A stretch of DNA of 64,000 nucleotides from Pycnopodia helianthoides. Taxonomy: Eukaryota; Echinodermata; Asteroidea; Forcipulatida; Asteriidae. The stretch is from NCBI GenBank assembly GCA_032158295.1, contig CM063256.1, positions 6,496,034 to 6,560,033 of the forward strand. The letters run 5' to 3'. The position numbers were made by a program, and so were the translations under genes. The notes beneath the pieces are model-generated. The model did no database searches and had not been told where the DNA came from. It saw nothing but the letters and a program-made list of their open reading frames with translations. Within the stretch, counting starts at the first letter, position 1; every line of letters starts with the position of its first letter. Positions 1-22,400 of the stretch are shown here, in pieces.

Positions 1-201
1 TCCATGAATACTGTCGCAATGCTCAAAAATTTCATATACAAGTCATATATGAATAATTATAGGACGCTTCGTACACTTTGCGCTTACTTTGCAGCGTCGT
101 TTCTAAAATAACCGCTTCCCCACCCATTTGCATATACCCACTCAACATAAACCATTATTATTATTATTTCATTTTCTTCTGGGGGGAGGGGGTTCCCATA
201 C

Positions 202-10885
<10,684 letters not shown>

Positions 10886-11215
10886 GATGCTGCGCACCAA
10901 GGTTTACGAAGATCGCGACGGTGGAGCGGTCACGTTGTTGATTCACGTTGTTTGCTCTGAATGCACGTGGACTTGGTGATTCTAGGTACCAGACTTCGAC
11001 TGATGAACATTCATTGAGTTATATCTTCACGTCCGGCGTTATTGAAAGGATCAGACCAAAGGCTTTCTGATAAACTGTTGATGATCAACACGGTAAATTA
11101 AATTGCTGCACTAATATGACTAATTACCATACTAGTATACGTTTTTACGTAGCAACAACACTACCTCGTCAGAGAAGAAAAAACTTCAAGCAAGATGTTT
11201 ATACATTCAAGAACC

Positions 11216-11592
11216 TCTCACTTACTCCCCCCTACGAGGCTAGCAAGTCATGGTAGGAACCTAAGGAACAGTAACCACATAACTCAATTCCCTATTAGAA
11301 CCAAGCGCTTCCAACAAAGTCCCATCCCTTACTTCATTAACATTTTAAATGCCGGCCCTGCGTGATTTTGCTTAGCGTATTGTTTTGTCTCCCTGGTTTT
11401 GTGTTTTTAGTTTACGATAATTTGTATGTTTTTCTTGCCTAGCATTTTGCTATTTTTACTATTTTTTTTTTTTCTTCTTCTTCTATTTCTTTTTTTATTA
11501 CTATTTTATTGTTTTAATGTTATTGTCTTTTGGAATTTGGCCTCCGGGCCACGATTTGAGACAATAAAAGAAATGAATGAATGAATGAATGA
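11216..11592 (+). mobile_element. 3' end of a CR1/L2-like LINE with (ATGA)n tail
   Basis: An open frame to the stop at 11363-11365 ends with the residues FPIRTKRFQQSP and YFINILNAGPA, the style of the C-terminus of CR1/L2 group LINE ORF2 proteins. A roughly 200-bp T-rich 3' UTR follows, then TTTGGCCTCCGGGCC, GAGACAATAAA and an (AATG)n tail, the usual LINE end. It is heavily 5'-truncated and lies about 330 bp upstream of the DDX43 start codon. Confidence 0.75.
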
Positions 11593-12070
11593 AAGATGTT
11601 GAATGACAAAGATACCAGAAGCACAAACACTATAATTTCTACCTCCATTCTTATTACAGACATGATATATACTTCCTATTTATTAATCTGATTTCCGATT
11701 TTTAATTCCCTCAGAAAAGCAGTCAGATTATTCCATCGCTATTTTATTTTCAAGAGCTGTTGCTTTTTGTTTTAATTTTAAGAAGTTATTTTTATTTTTC
11801 CAAAGCAGTCAGTTTTATTTTCAAAAGTAGTCATTTTGATTTGCAAAAGCATTAATGTTTTTATTTTCAATCAAGACAAATCATTTATTTCAATAAAGCA
11901 TGTTGTTTGGAGAGCAGTTATTTTAAAATGGATGCCCCAAATTTAGCTTAGCTCAAAAGCCAAACGGTTAACCTACCAACAATTCATAATACAATTGAAG
12001 TTTAGTTGTCAGCAAATATGTTTGGTTTGTTTTAAAGAGGCTGAGTGACTTTTAAATAATATTGTTTTAG

Positions 12071-13210
12071 TATAGGTTTTCCCGGCCAATTTCAGCAAAA
12101 ATTCATTCAATTTCATTAACATGCATTCAATTTCACGCATTTTCTCCTAATCCCCTCGAACTAGGTTTTTTTGTAGCTCTTAATGCATTCAATTTCATTT
12201 AAGGGCATTCAAGACTACACTTTGACCATTCTTAAGTTGAAGTTTTACTACCAATTTGCAATTGATGCATTCAAATTAAGACTCACCGAAGCGAACAATA
12301 TTTATCTGCTAGTTTGTGTTTTCTTTTTCATTTATGTGCAACGAATTTCAACTTCTTTGCATTCAAATTAAAGATGAGTTTTGGCTGTTTGAGTAAAATG
12401 GGAATTATGGCTCCTTTACTGGCACATAAGTTGTCCTTTGTAAGAGGAGTTTCCATGTATTTTACACCATTATTTACATCATGTGTTTTTTCTTAATTGA
12501 AATCGTTGTTCTTTTTGCGTTGTTACCCTTCCTTTAGTTTAAGTCTACACCCGATAACTTTGAAATGCAAAACTAATTATTTCGCTTTAGCCTTGATATG
12601 TTTTGTTTGCCCTGGTTATGTTGTCTCTGTTTTTCTTTTAATGTCAGGACAATTTCAAATTAGACTTTAACAAATGTTTCAAAGAAAATTAAAATCTTGC
12701 AATAAGGGGTCGTTATACAATTTAAAAATAAATTAATGTTATTCTTGAATGTTTCAACCCGTCTCGCCCTATAAATCTACATTATTCACTGCTCTGGACC
12801 AACCTCGGGCAGCCATCTTTTTAGCCAACATTGCTTGGGCATTTACTTGGAGATAATGCCAAATAAGTTTCATTTAAAGTATCTGCCTTTGAAAGGCAGC
12901 TATACGATCAAGAAAGCATACATAACGTAGAATTTGAATTTGAATGCAAACTTTTGGAAAATGTTTGCTCATAAATGAAATGAATGATTGACCAGGTCTT
13001 GCTTATGGCTTTTGCAAAATTGAATGATTCTTACGGCCTAGAGAAATTGAATGATCTGATTTGACTAGTGAATGCTAAACTAGTGAAATTGAATTACTCT
13101 TTTTGACTGTTGAATGCTGATTCAACGGAGCATTCGTTTTCAAACTAAATTGAATGAGCCGGGAGTTAAAATGAATGGATTTCTAATGAAATTGGCCGGG
13201 AAAACCTATA
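12071..13210. mobile_element. 1.1 kb non-autonomous TIR transposon with subterminal repeats
   Basis: The ends are near-perfect inverted repeats: TATAGGTTTTCCCGGCCAAT on the left, and its complement ending GGCCGGGAAAACCTATA on the right. The motif CATTCAATTTCA recurs several times inside the left half, and its complement TGAAATTGAATG in the right half, a typical transposase-binding layout. It has no transposase-like frame. The right end is 208 bp from the FKBP12 start codon. The superfamily is uncertain because the target duplication is not clear. Confidence 0.8.
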
Positions 13211-13418
13211 TTTTGGAACACTTAGCATTCCCCTCCCCGATAAACCCTCCACTTATTCATTACGGCGCCCTCCCTTGTCGAAGATTGTGTGATCTCTGAC
13301 GTCAGTTTACGTACACACATAGGCGGCCCAGGGTCCACTCTGAACACACACACACAACGCTCTCAACGCAAAGGATACTGTGTTTTTCGTTTTAAAACAT
13401 CAAAATCTGCAACATAAA

Positions 13419-16400
13419 ATGGGTGTCGAAGTTGAAACAATAACCAATGGTGACGGTAAGATTTTTTTTCAATGAATATATCGCGAATGCAATGATTCAT
13501 AGCAGAGCTAAATACGGGCAGGTGTAAGTGTAGAGTACTCGGTCATTGCTTCCACCGTACCAGGACCATGCATTGGTTGCGGTCGAGTTGTCGCAAGGGT
13601 TGTAGATTTCTGTTGGGTGTTCGAAGAGTGCACTGGCACTCAGTCACATCACAGTGTCGGTTTCAGTTTCAAGCTTGGCAGAAATCGAACCCTTGTGACA
13701 ACTTGGTATTGTGCTTGTTTAGACATATGTCAATCATTAATTAATAATTTGGATTTGAGACTCCATAGTTGCCTGAGATAAGAGCCGTTCAGCCTCGGCA
13801 GAGTAGTCAATGTTTCAAAATGTTGATCTTTTTGTGGAATTGATTTGACCATAATTTAATAAATTTGACCCACCAACCCCAAATTTCGATTTTTGAATGC
13901 TTACCGACTTTTCTAGATGTAGGATGATAATGCCTTAAGCATATATTTTTTTTAGAATAAAACATGTTCAGCAACCTATGAAATGTGTCCTGTTAGTCAC
14001 TTAGTGTGAATGTTTGTAAATTAAAGTGTTACTTTGATGAAGAATTACTTATTTTCCACTTTTTACTTGAAAAAGTCATCTTTTGTCTTATTTAACTTGT
14101 CCATGAAGTTTCTGAATACATTTGCACTTGGAAGTGAGCCTTGTAATTGTATAATAACCGTGGTAATTGGAAAGACATTTTTTCAATGAACTGTCTAGAG
14201 CTACATTAAAAGGAGCTAAATCCAAAGACAATCAATGTTAATTATTATAATATTTTACCATACATGATTTACGATGTTTAAAGGAACGTTACATAATTGG
14301 TTTTTCGCTAACAAAACAGTTGCTGGCAGTGTTAAGCACTTTATGTAATCTACCATATGCATAAACTGACAAACCCAAGTTTGAGATCGATCGGCCATCT
14401 GTGTCACGAGAAAATAGTGAAAAAACAATTACACATTTGCATGAAATCATATAGATTCAACACATGAATAAAACGCTCACTGAGCGATAAACTCCAATCG
14501 GAAAATTAGTTTATTCATTTCTCATCAAATATGGCATTTCAGACAGAAATATTTCAAGGGATGTTTTCTACTATCATCATCATTAGACCGTCTAAGTTTT
14601 ATGTAATCTGTGATCAAAAAGTATATTCTACAAGTTTTTTCTTAGCAATTCTGTAATATGGGTTTTGAGGCATTGCATGGTGAGGTATCAATATATATTC
14701 GGTTTGCGGTAACACCATGTGTAAAAATATCTACTTGCTGTGTAGATTTGTTCTTTAGAGAACTTGTCTTGCTATATTTTATTCTACTACCGCGGAGTAG
14801 ATTTTCGAAATTCGGGAGACTTCTCAGTTCTGAAAAGAACTGTCCTGCTTATTAACTACTACCTGGGCGGGAGGTAGGAAATTGGCCTGGACTACCAGGG
14901 GTTTCCCTTAACTTTTTTTTCCACTCGCCGGCCGGGCGATTCAACCAAAATTTTGGATCGCCCGCAGGTTTTTTCACTAGCCCTCATGTATATGTATGTA
15001 CACACAAAATTTTGAAAACGTTAAGGAAAAACAAACCTCAAAGCACGTAAGTGAAGTAAGCAAAATTGCGTTTTGGGACATTTTTATCCCTTAATTTCTG
15101 CCCTAAGTTATCCTTTTTCCATCAACAACCATTTTTATGGATTCATTTTTCGGTTGTTTTGAACTTCGTTTGCAATAAAATCTTCATGAATCAGCGATCG
15201 GTCGACAACACACATTGAGAAATAATTCAATGAACTTTGAACCGCATCGCCCTCTATCGGCAAAGTTGTTGATGTTTGATTAGACTTGATCCAAGGCTGT
15301 GTATTTTACACAATCTGCAGGCGTGCTGAACAATATGCGGCAATTCTTTACTCCGTTCGTGAACGTGTACTGCGGTAAAGTCTAGCCAAGATCTTATGAA
15401 TATGGTAATTATCAACGGCCATCAACGGCCAATCACAGCGTGCGGAATGTTGGTTAGCTTGGACTTTGAACAGTGGACTGTGTGTTGTGTATATGCTATG
15501 CATGGACTACCACCAGTGGGCGACCGAACGTTGTGTGTGGGGGGCCGGGTGCACGGGTGGATTATGTAAAGGATAATACCCGAGGTGCGCGTCATTCGTG
15601 GGTAGGAATGGCCCGAGGGTGAAGCCCGAGGGCCATTCGTACCCACGAATGGCGCGTACACCGAGGGCATTAGGCGACTTAACCCACACCTGTGACATCA
15701 TGCTATTGTTCCAGCGCTCCATTATTTCGCACGAATGGCGCGATATTGTTTAATATAAGTAAAGCGTTTTGTATGTATTATGTAACCATGTTCACTCCAG
15801 TGAACACCAGTGGTGCTTGTACATGGTCGATGGATGAAGACCAACATTCAGGAAATATTCTCAGCTCCTTCGACAGTTGCACCATGGATCAAAGCAAGAG
15901 TGACAGCGAAAGTGAATTTTTCCTTACTCAAAGTAAGATTAGTCAAGAAGAAACAGATCGAAAAAAAACCTGCCACCTCATCTACCAGTAGTACTAAATG
16001 CACCCCAACTGCAACTGCTACAAAAGTGGTCACAGACCAACAGAGAAATATAACGCTGACACTGAATTTCAACCTTTAGGACCCAAATGTGCCTCCTGTG
16101 TTACGTGATTGAATGCTTTCGATTTAACTTTGATAACTAAATTAGTTAACTTATGATCAATTTCAGTTAAAATCCTGTTAATTTATATTGATATGAAAGT
16201 ATTGTCTTTGCAAACGTAATTCTTAAATAATTAAATAATCACGTATCATTTTGTGTTTGATCAATTGAGCATTTTGCATCTTAAAAATTATTTGTTAAAA
16301 CAAACAAAAAATCTGACTTTATGGCCCACATAAGGAATGTTGTTGTGGACTAATATTTTTGAACATGTCTCAACTAAATATAAATTTAATAATGTGGCTG

Positions 16401-19400
16401 TTGTTCGAATGTGGAAAGTCTCTATATTATATAGAGACTTACGACCATTTTGTAAAAAAAATGCGTAGCTCTAACTGTCGTCGAAAACGATAACAAAATT
16501 GTTCTATGATGTCATGCACTTTATTCCTTCTTTCCATTATTTTGCACGACTGGCGTATTGAGGACATTTCGACCCTTTTCACAATGGGTTAAATGTACCC
16601 ATCGCGCCATTCGTGCGAAATAATGGAGCGCTGGAACAATAGCATGACGCCACAGGTGTGGGTTAACAGCAGTCAGCACCATGTGGTTATGTGCATAGTG
16701 TTTTAACGAATGACTGTATACCGAAATGATCGATCGCAATTTCCGATCGCGGCCACATTAAATCTAGCCAATATCCAGACTTGTCAAACTATTTTAAAAG
16801 CTTTAGGTAAAAGCTTTCTTTGGGATTTTACCACTGTTCCCACATTTCCCACATTTATTGTGAAAAGGAACAATTATTTGACTCGCCCGGCGGGCTAGTA
16901 AAGGAAGGGTTTTGACTCGCCCGCCGCTACTTTCACTCGCATTTGGCGACCGGGCGACCGCTAATTTCGAACCCTGACTACTACTTTAGCTTTGTGGATC
17001 GGGGGGACTTCTCGTAATTAACTGCACTGCCGCGGAGTGAGTTCTTTTTGGTCTCAACGTTTGGACTAGCTTGCTCTAGTCATCGTCAGGAGACTGAAGA
17101 GTGTAAGACATGCTGGACTATTTATAAGGATTCATAAATATTTTTACACATATAAAGAGTTTGTAACCGTTTGTTGTAAAATGCACATGGTTAGAAAGAT
17201 GTTTTAAAAGTAGAATACAATGATCCATACAAATATGCCTCGAAATTGCTTGGTTTTCCTTGAACTTTGCGAACTAACACGGTCGGCCATTTTGTGGAAT
17301 CAAACATTTGACTCCATAAAATGGCCGACTGTGTTAGTTCACGATGTAAAAGGAAAACCACATAATTTTGAGGCATATCTGTGTGGATCATTGTATTCTA
17401 CTTTTAAAACATCTTATCTAACCATATATACATTTTATAACAAACGGTTTACAGACACTTTTTATAGACCAACTCGTGTACCTTTAAGGTTAAAGGAACA
17501 TTACAGAATTGGTAAGAATTTTGTTTTGTAAAATATACTTTTTGATCACAGATTTACATAAAACTTACACGGTCTAATGATGATGATAGTAGAAAACATC
17601 CCTTGAAATATTTCTGTCTGAAATGCCATATTTGATGAGGAATGAATAAACTAATTTTCCGATTGGAGTTTATCGCTCAGTGAGCATTTTATTCATTTGT
17701 TGAATCTATATGATTTCATGCAAATGTGTAATCGGTTTTTCACTATTTTCTCGTGACACAGATGGCCGATCGATCTCAAACTTCTATAGGTTTGTCAGTT
17801 TATACATATGGTGGATTACATAAAGTGCTTACACTGCCAGCAACTGTTTTGTTAGCAAAAACCAATTCTGTAGGCCTAATGTTCCTTCAAACATTTGAAT
17901 GATACATGTATAATGACACTGTTGACAGACATGGTGAGCGACAATTCGTCCAGTCAGAAAAAAGTAGATTAAGTGGATTTTTTTCAAAATTATTTAAATA
18001 TTATTATTTGTCTGTGAGCAGTGGCATTCAGATTCAAATTTTTTACCACATTGGTAGAAAATTGTAGATATACGATTCACGGTATGAAAGTTGCCTGTAG
18101 ATGACGTGCAGCCCAAATATTTAATTTTCTGATACCACGATAGTATCTGACTCGACTTATCTTTTACACTGAAGATCAAAGTAATGCCTGAAAAGAAGCA
18201 GATAGTCATCATGGTAAAATCTCTCCAATTTGGGAGTTTTCAATAGTGTACCTGGCTTCCAGCTTGCAACTTTGTAGTTGAAACACAAATTAGGTCAAAA
18301 AGGGGTCATGCTTCTAATAATGGCATTTTATGTACTAGGTCAGGATTATATATTTTGATTTATTTTTTTTTACTCGGAAGTTTGATGTCAGAGAAAAAAA
18401 ACCACCAAAATGACAAATTCTTTTTAAGACGTGCTATTTTTATAAATCATACACATCAAAAACCAGTGTAACCAAGACAACCTGCATAACAAACTTTCCG
18501 GAAAACAACACCTTGATTATTTCAGCAATTCCAGGTTTACGGACATTACATAAGCTCAGTAAATAAATCTGTTAAATCTAAAATCTTTCATAAGCACAAC
18601 ATACACTGTAGTACTAGTAGTTATTCTGGACAGCATACACTGTAGTACTAGTAGTTATTCTGGACAGCATACACTGTAGTACTAGTAGTTATTCTGGACA
18701 ACATACACTGTAGTACTAGTAGTTATTCTGGACAGCATACACTGTAGTACTAGTAGTTATTCTGGACAGCATACACTGTAGTACTAGTAGTTATTCTGGA
18801 CAGCATACACTGTAGTACTAGTAGTTATTCTGGACAGCATACACTGTAGTACTAGTAGTTATTCTGGACAGCATACACTGTAGTACTAGTAGTTATTCTG
18901 GACAGCATACACTGTAGTACTAGTAGTTATTCTGGACAGCATACACTGTAGTACTAGTAGTTATTCTGGACAGCATACACTGTGAATTTCAGTTTGCATG
19001 TCTTAATCATAAATTATTAGATATCACACATCATTGCTGTTGTTACGGACATACATGTAACATTCCAAAAAATGTAATGTCCGTACATGACACTGACTAC
19101 CTTTACATTTGTACAAAAGTATGTAAATTTTGAGCTCTCATTGATGTGTCAATATGATATCAAATCTATAAAAAAAGTGTGTACAAGTAAATTTGATACA
19201 ATTTGTCACATATTTGGTCTCCAAAGCACAAAACATGGCATTACGGATACATTTGGAGAGTAACAATGCCTTAGTTGTTTTCATGTTACTTTATTATCCC
19301 TTAAAGTCAACTTTACCTCAGTTTTATGAATTTGGGGGTAAAACTTACTGATTTACAATTAAAAAAATAAACTAATGAACATTTCATACTGTACATGACT

Positions 19401-22400
19401 GTGATTAAAAAAACATTATTACAATACAACCTTAATGCTAATGGTTAGATTTACTAAGTACAAGGCAGTTTAGGGAACAAATATAACTCTTGCGTTTTTA
19501 TCAAATATGCAAAAATCTTCATTTATAATATGATCTATTACAAATGCTACGAACATTACGTTCCTAAAACGTCCAGTAAATTTTGTTTCATGTCATTGTG
19601 TTATTGAAAATATTTAATTTTAAGTACATGTATGTTCAAATGATATTCTTTGTAAAATTTTTGTCACCTACATGTGACAAATCTAGATAAATGACAAATT
19701 ATGACTGCCAAATTATTGAACACGAGCAGTTGTATCACAAAACAAATGATTTGATAACCAAAGTACAAGTGAAATTACAATGATCACATATTTTCATGTT
19801 TTGCACATTCCATCCTCATATCAACTCTAACAAACAGGAAAAATGTCACTTGTCTGAGAAGCTTCGTTCAGCTCTTTCAGCTGTTTGAATACTTTGCTTG
19901 ACCCTAACCCCATAGTTTGCCAATACGCTGGACTCCCTCCGCTTCTCCTTCTCCAGTGTATTGCCACTATTTATGGGGCTAACTTGACCCCAGACAATGG
20001 AATGCCATTGTTTGCAAATCCCTGTGATATTCTGTGAAAAAGTCTGTAGATTGGAATTTATGCAGCAAAACTACATGTATGCCCAATTTGTAGATTGGGC
20101 AAAACTACATTATGCACAATCTGTAAACTGTACTAAAACACTACATTTAAACTACAGTTTGCCACTGTCTAAAATGTTGAAACTTGTGAAATTCAGTCCT
20201 GAAATTCAGTCCTGAAATTCAGTCCTGATATTCCCCCCAAACTCTTACATGTATAAAATACTTACATGTACACGTACTCTTTGATTTAAGGAAATTTGCG
20301 CTGGGCTGTGAGGTTCATGATAATGTCAAGAAATGAATGTTTTTCCCTTGAGGGCGTTTTTGGTTGAACAGTTAATGAACTGACTTGAAGTTTGACCCTG
20401 TTTAAAATTGTGTTTGTTTGTTCGTTTTTTGTGTTCAAGGGTCAATGTGGGGAAAGGAATAATGATACTGCACACTGTCCAACAGAATGAGGGTGCACGA
20501 TAGCAGCCTCAATCGGCCATGCTTGTCAAGTACATTTGAAATTAACTTTAATTTTTAAAATAATCAGCTTCAAGTGTTTTTCTGATAAATTTTTACAAGT
20601 TGGTTGTGTCAAGACACAACGTTTAGAGACAAAGTCTCATCATGCCAGTAAGTAAATACATACATTGAAGCCCTGACATGCCTTTGAGTAAATAACAAAA
20701 TAAAAAACAACAACAAAAACGAGGCATACAATGTTTCTACATATTGCTGTTTTTATATTAGAGTACAAATTTGTATGATGTAGAATTTGACATGTCAGTT
20801 CTGTTTTATTCCTACCACAGGTCAAACGTACCCCAAGACTGGTCAAACGGCTGTTGTGCATTACACAGGTAATACATTCTCCATTTTTAGTAAATAACAA
20901 ATTATGACACAGATTTAGTGAATCTATTATATTTAATTTGCTAACCATTTAAATATAACTTGTCTGATCCGTTTGTTTTGGTTTCACAGTATTTCCCAAA
21001 CCTGCCAAAGGTGCTCATCCTTAACCCCTTTGCGTGTGATTTGCTCTTTAAAAAAAAAACAATAAATGTTAACCTCGCAAACTTGCCTTGCCACTAATGT
21101 CATGTTTGTATACATGTAGCTTCTGCAATCCATAATGTAATGAATATTTTGTTTACAACTTCATTTTTTTCTAAACTACAAAAATTAGTTTAATACAAAC
21201 CTTAAAAAGTATTACAAAACTCACAGTGAGAATTAGACCGTAAAAGTTGTACCAATATGTGAAATTTAAGCCCTTGGTTCAGAACAAACCGGCGCCACAA
21301 ATTCCACAACCTTCTGTTTATAACAAAGGCATTTTTCAAGAAAATGTAACCTACATTATACCAATTAAAAACCTAACCTGACCTCTCTTGATGACTTTAT
21401 TGGAAAAAGTACAGCAGAAATTTGACAAAGAGCAACATTCTTGACAAGCAGCCATGCTTGCCAAGTGACAAATACAACGGATGTTTCAGTATGCACAACT
21501 CAATTATTCTCTCTCCATCAAGGTTTGAGCCAGGATTTGGTAAAAGGGTGTCAAAATTTGATGTCAAATTGTTCACTTACAATACGTTTACATGTAAATA
21601 ACAGATAAAACGGTGTCAAAATTTAAAAGAGGGTGTCCAAAAGACACCCAGACACCCCTCTGGCTAACACTATGCTCTCCATTACTACATATCTAAACAC
21701 GCTAAAGAGCCATTTTGGCTTAACAACAATGAAAGAGGCTTCAGAAGAGGTTTTGGGTTTTACGAAACCAAAACTGGTACTAATTTAGTTTTTGGGGTAT
21801 AGTTTATGATAAGGTTTGGCTTATTTGCAACAAGAAAAGTGATATTAGATATAGTTCTCTCGAGTTGGTACGTCAGCAAGTGTGGCTGGCTCATGGACTA
21901 GGCAGTTGCAGTTTGCCAGTTTTATAAATGCGGAAAGATGCCGCGCTACAGATTTTGCTGTAGATGGTAGAGCTGTAGAGCAAGCTCTATGATTTCAATC
22001 AAGATGAAGGTTGTTATCAATTATAATCCCAAAATTCCTCACTGATTCAGATACAGGAATAGTATTGTCCACAATGTTGAGTGCTGGTAGAGTACTGGGC
22101 TTGACCCAAGTTCATGCAGCTAATGGAGTACAAAATAAGCTGGATACCAGCCACAATGGTATTTTGGCTGGTAACCTTATTCACTTTTGTGATTGTTGTT
22201 GGTAACTTAGCCATACAAAGCACAACAATGGGTACCTGTACAAGTACATTGTTGAGTTGGTGTCTGCTCTAGCCCCTGGTAGGACGCCAGTCTTTGTTAT
22301 ACATGTACATGTATGCAATGGAGGAGTCCATGCTTGTATACAGGCATGTCACTTTTCAGCTGATAGCTGTTGTCCTCATTTTTGGTTTCTCAGCTTTGAG

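Larger units (their letters stand above)
10886..13418. other. Head-to-head intergenic region of DDX43 and FKBP12
   Basis: Both start codons face outward from this 2.5 kb stretch, so it must hold both promoters. It contains a LINE 3' end (to 11592) and a TIR element (12071-13210). The last 200 bp before FKBP12 are single-copy looking, with a short (CA)n run near 13345. No TATA box is obvious. Confidence 0.6.
14896..16976. mobile_element. 2.1 kb non-autonomous hAT-like element inserted in the Penelope repeat
   Basis: It starts CAGGGGTTTCCCTTAAC and ends CGAACCCTG, the CAGGG...CCCTG form of hAT termini. G/C-rich subterminal blocks mirror each other (GCCGGCCGGGCGAT and GGCGACCGGGCGACCG). The flanks rebuild the uninterrupted repeat at 3525-3545, and an imperfect 8-bp duplication (GACTACCA/GACTACTA) can be read. 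No transposase is encoded; short frames near 15692-16079 resemble nothing I recognise. Confidence 0.75.

Noticed and set aside
15692..16079. Overlapping frames of 89-99 codons inside the hAT-like element
   Set aside because: No similarity to transposases, low complexity, and frames on both strands overlap.
18595..18985. CRISPR-like regular repeat array
   Set aside because: The copies are directly tandem with no spacers and lie in a eukaryotic intron.
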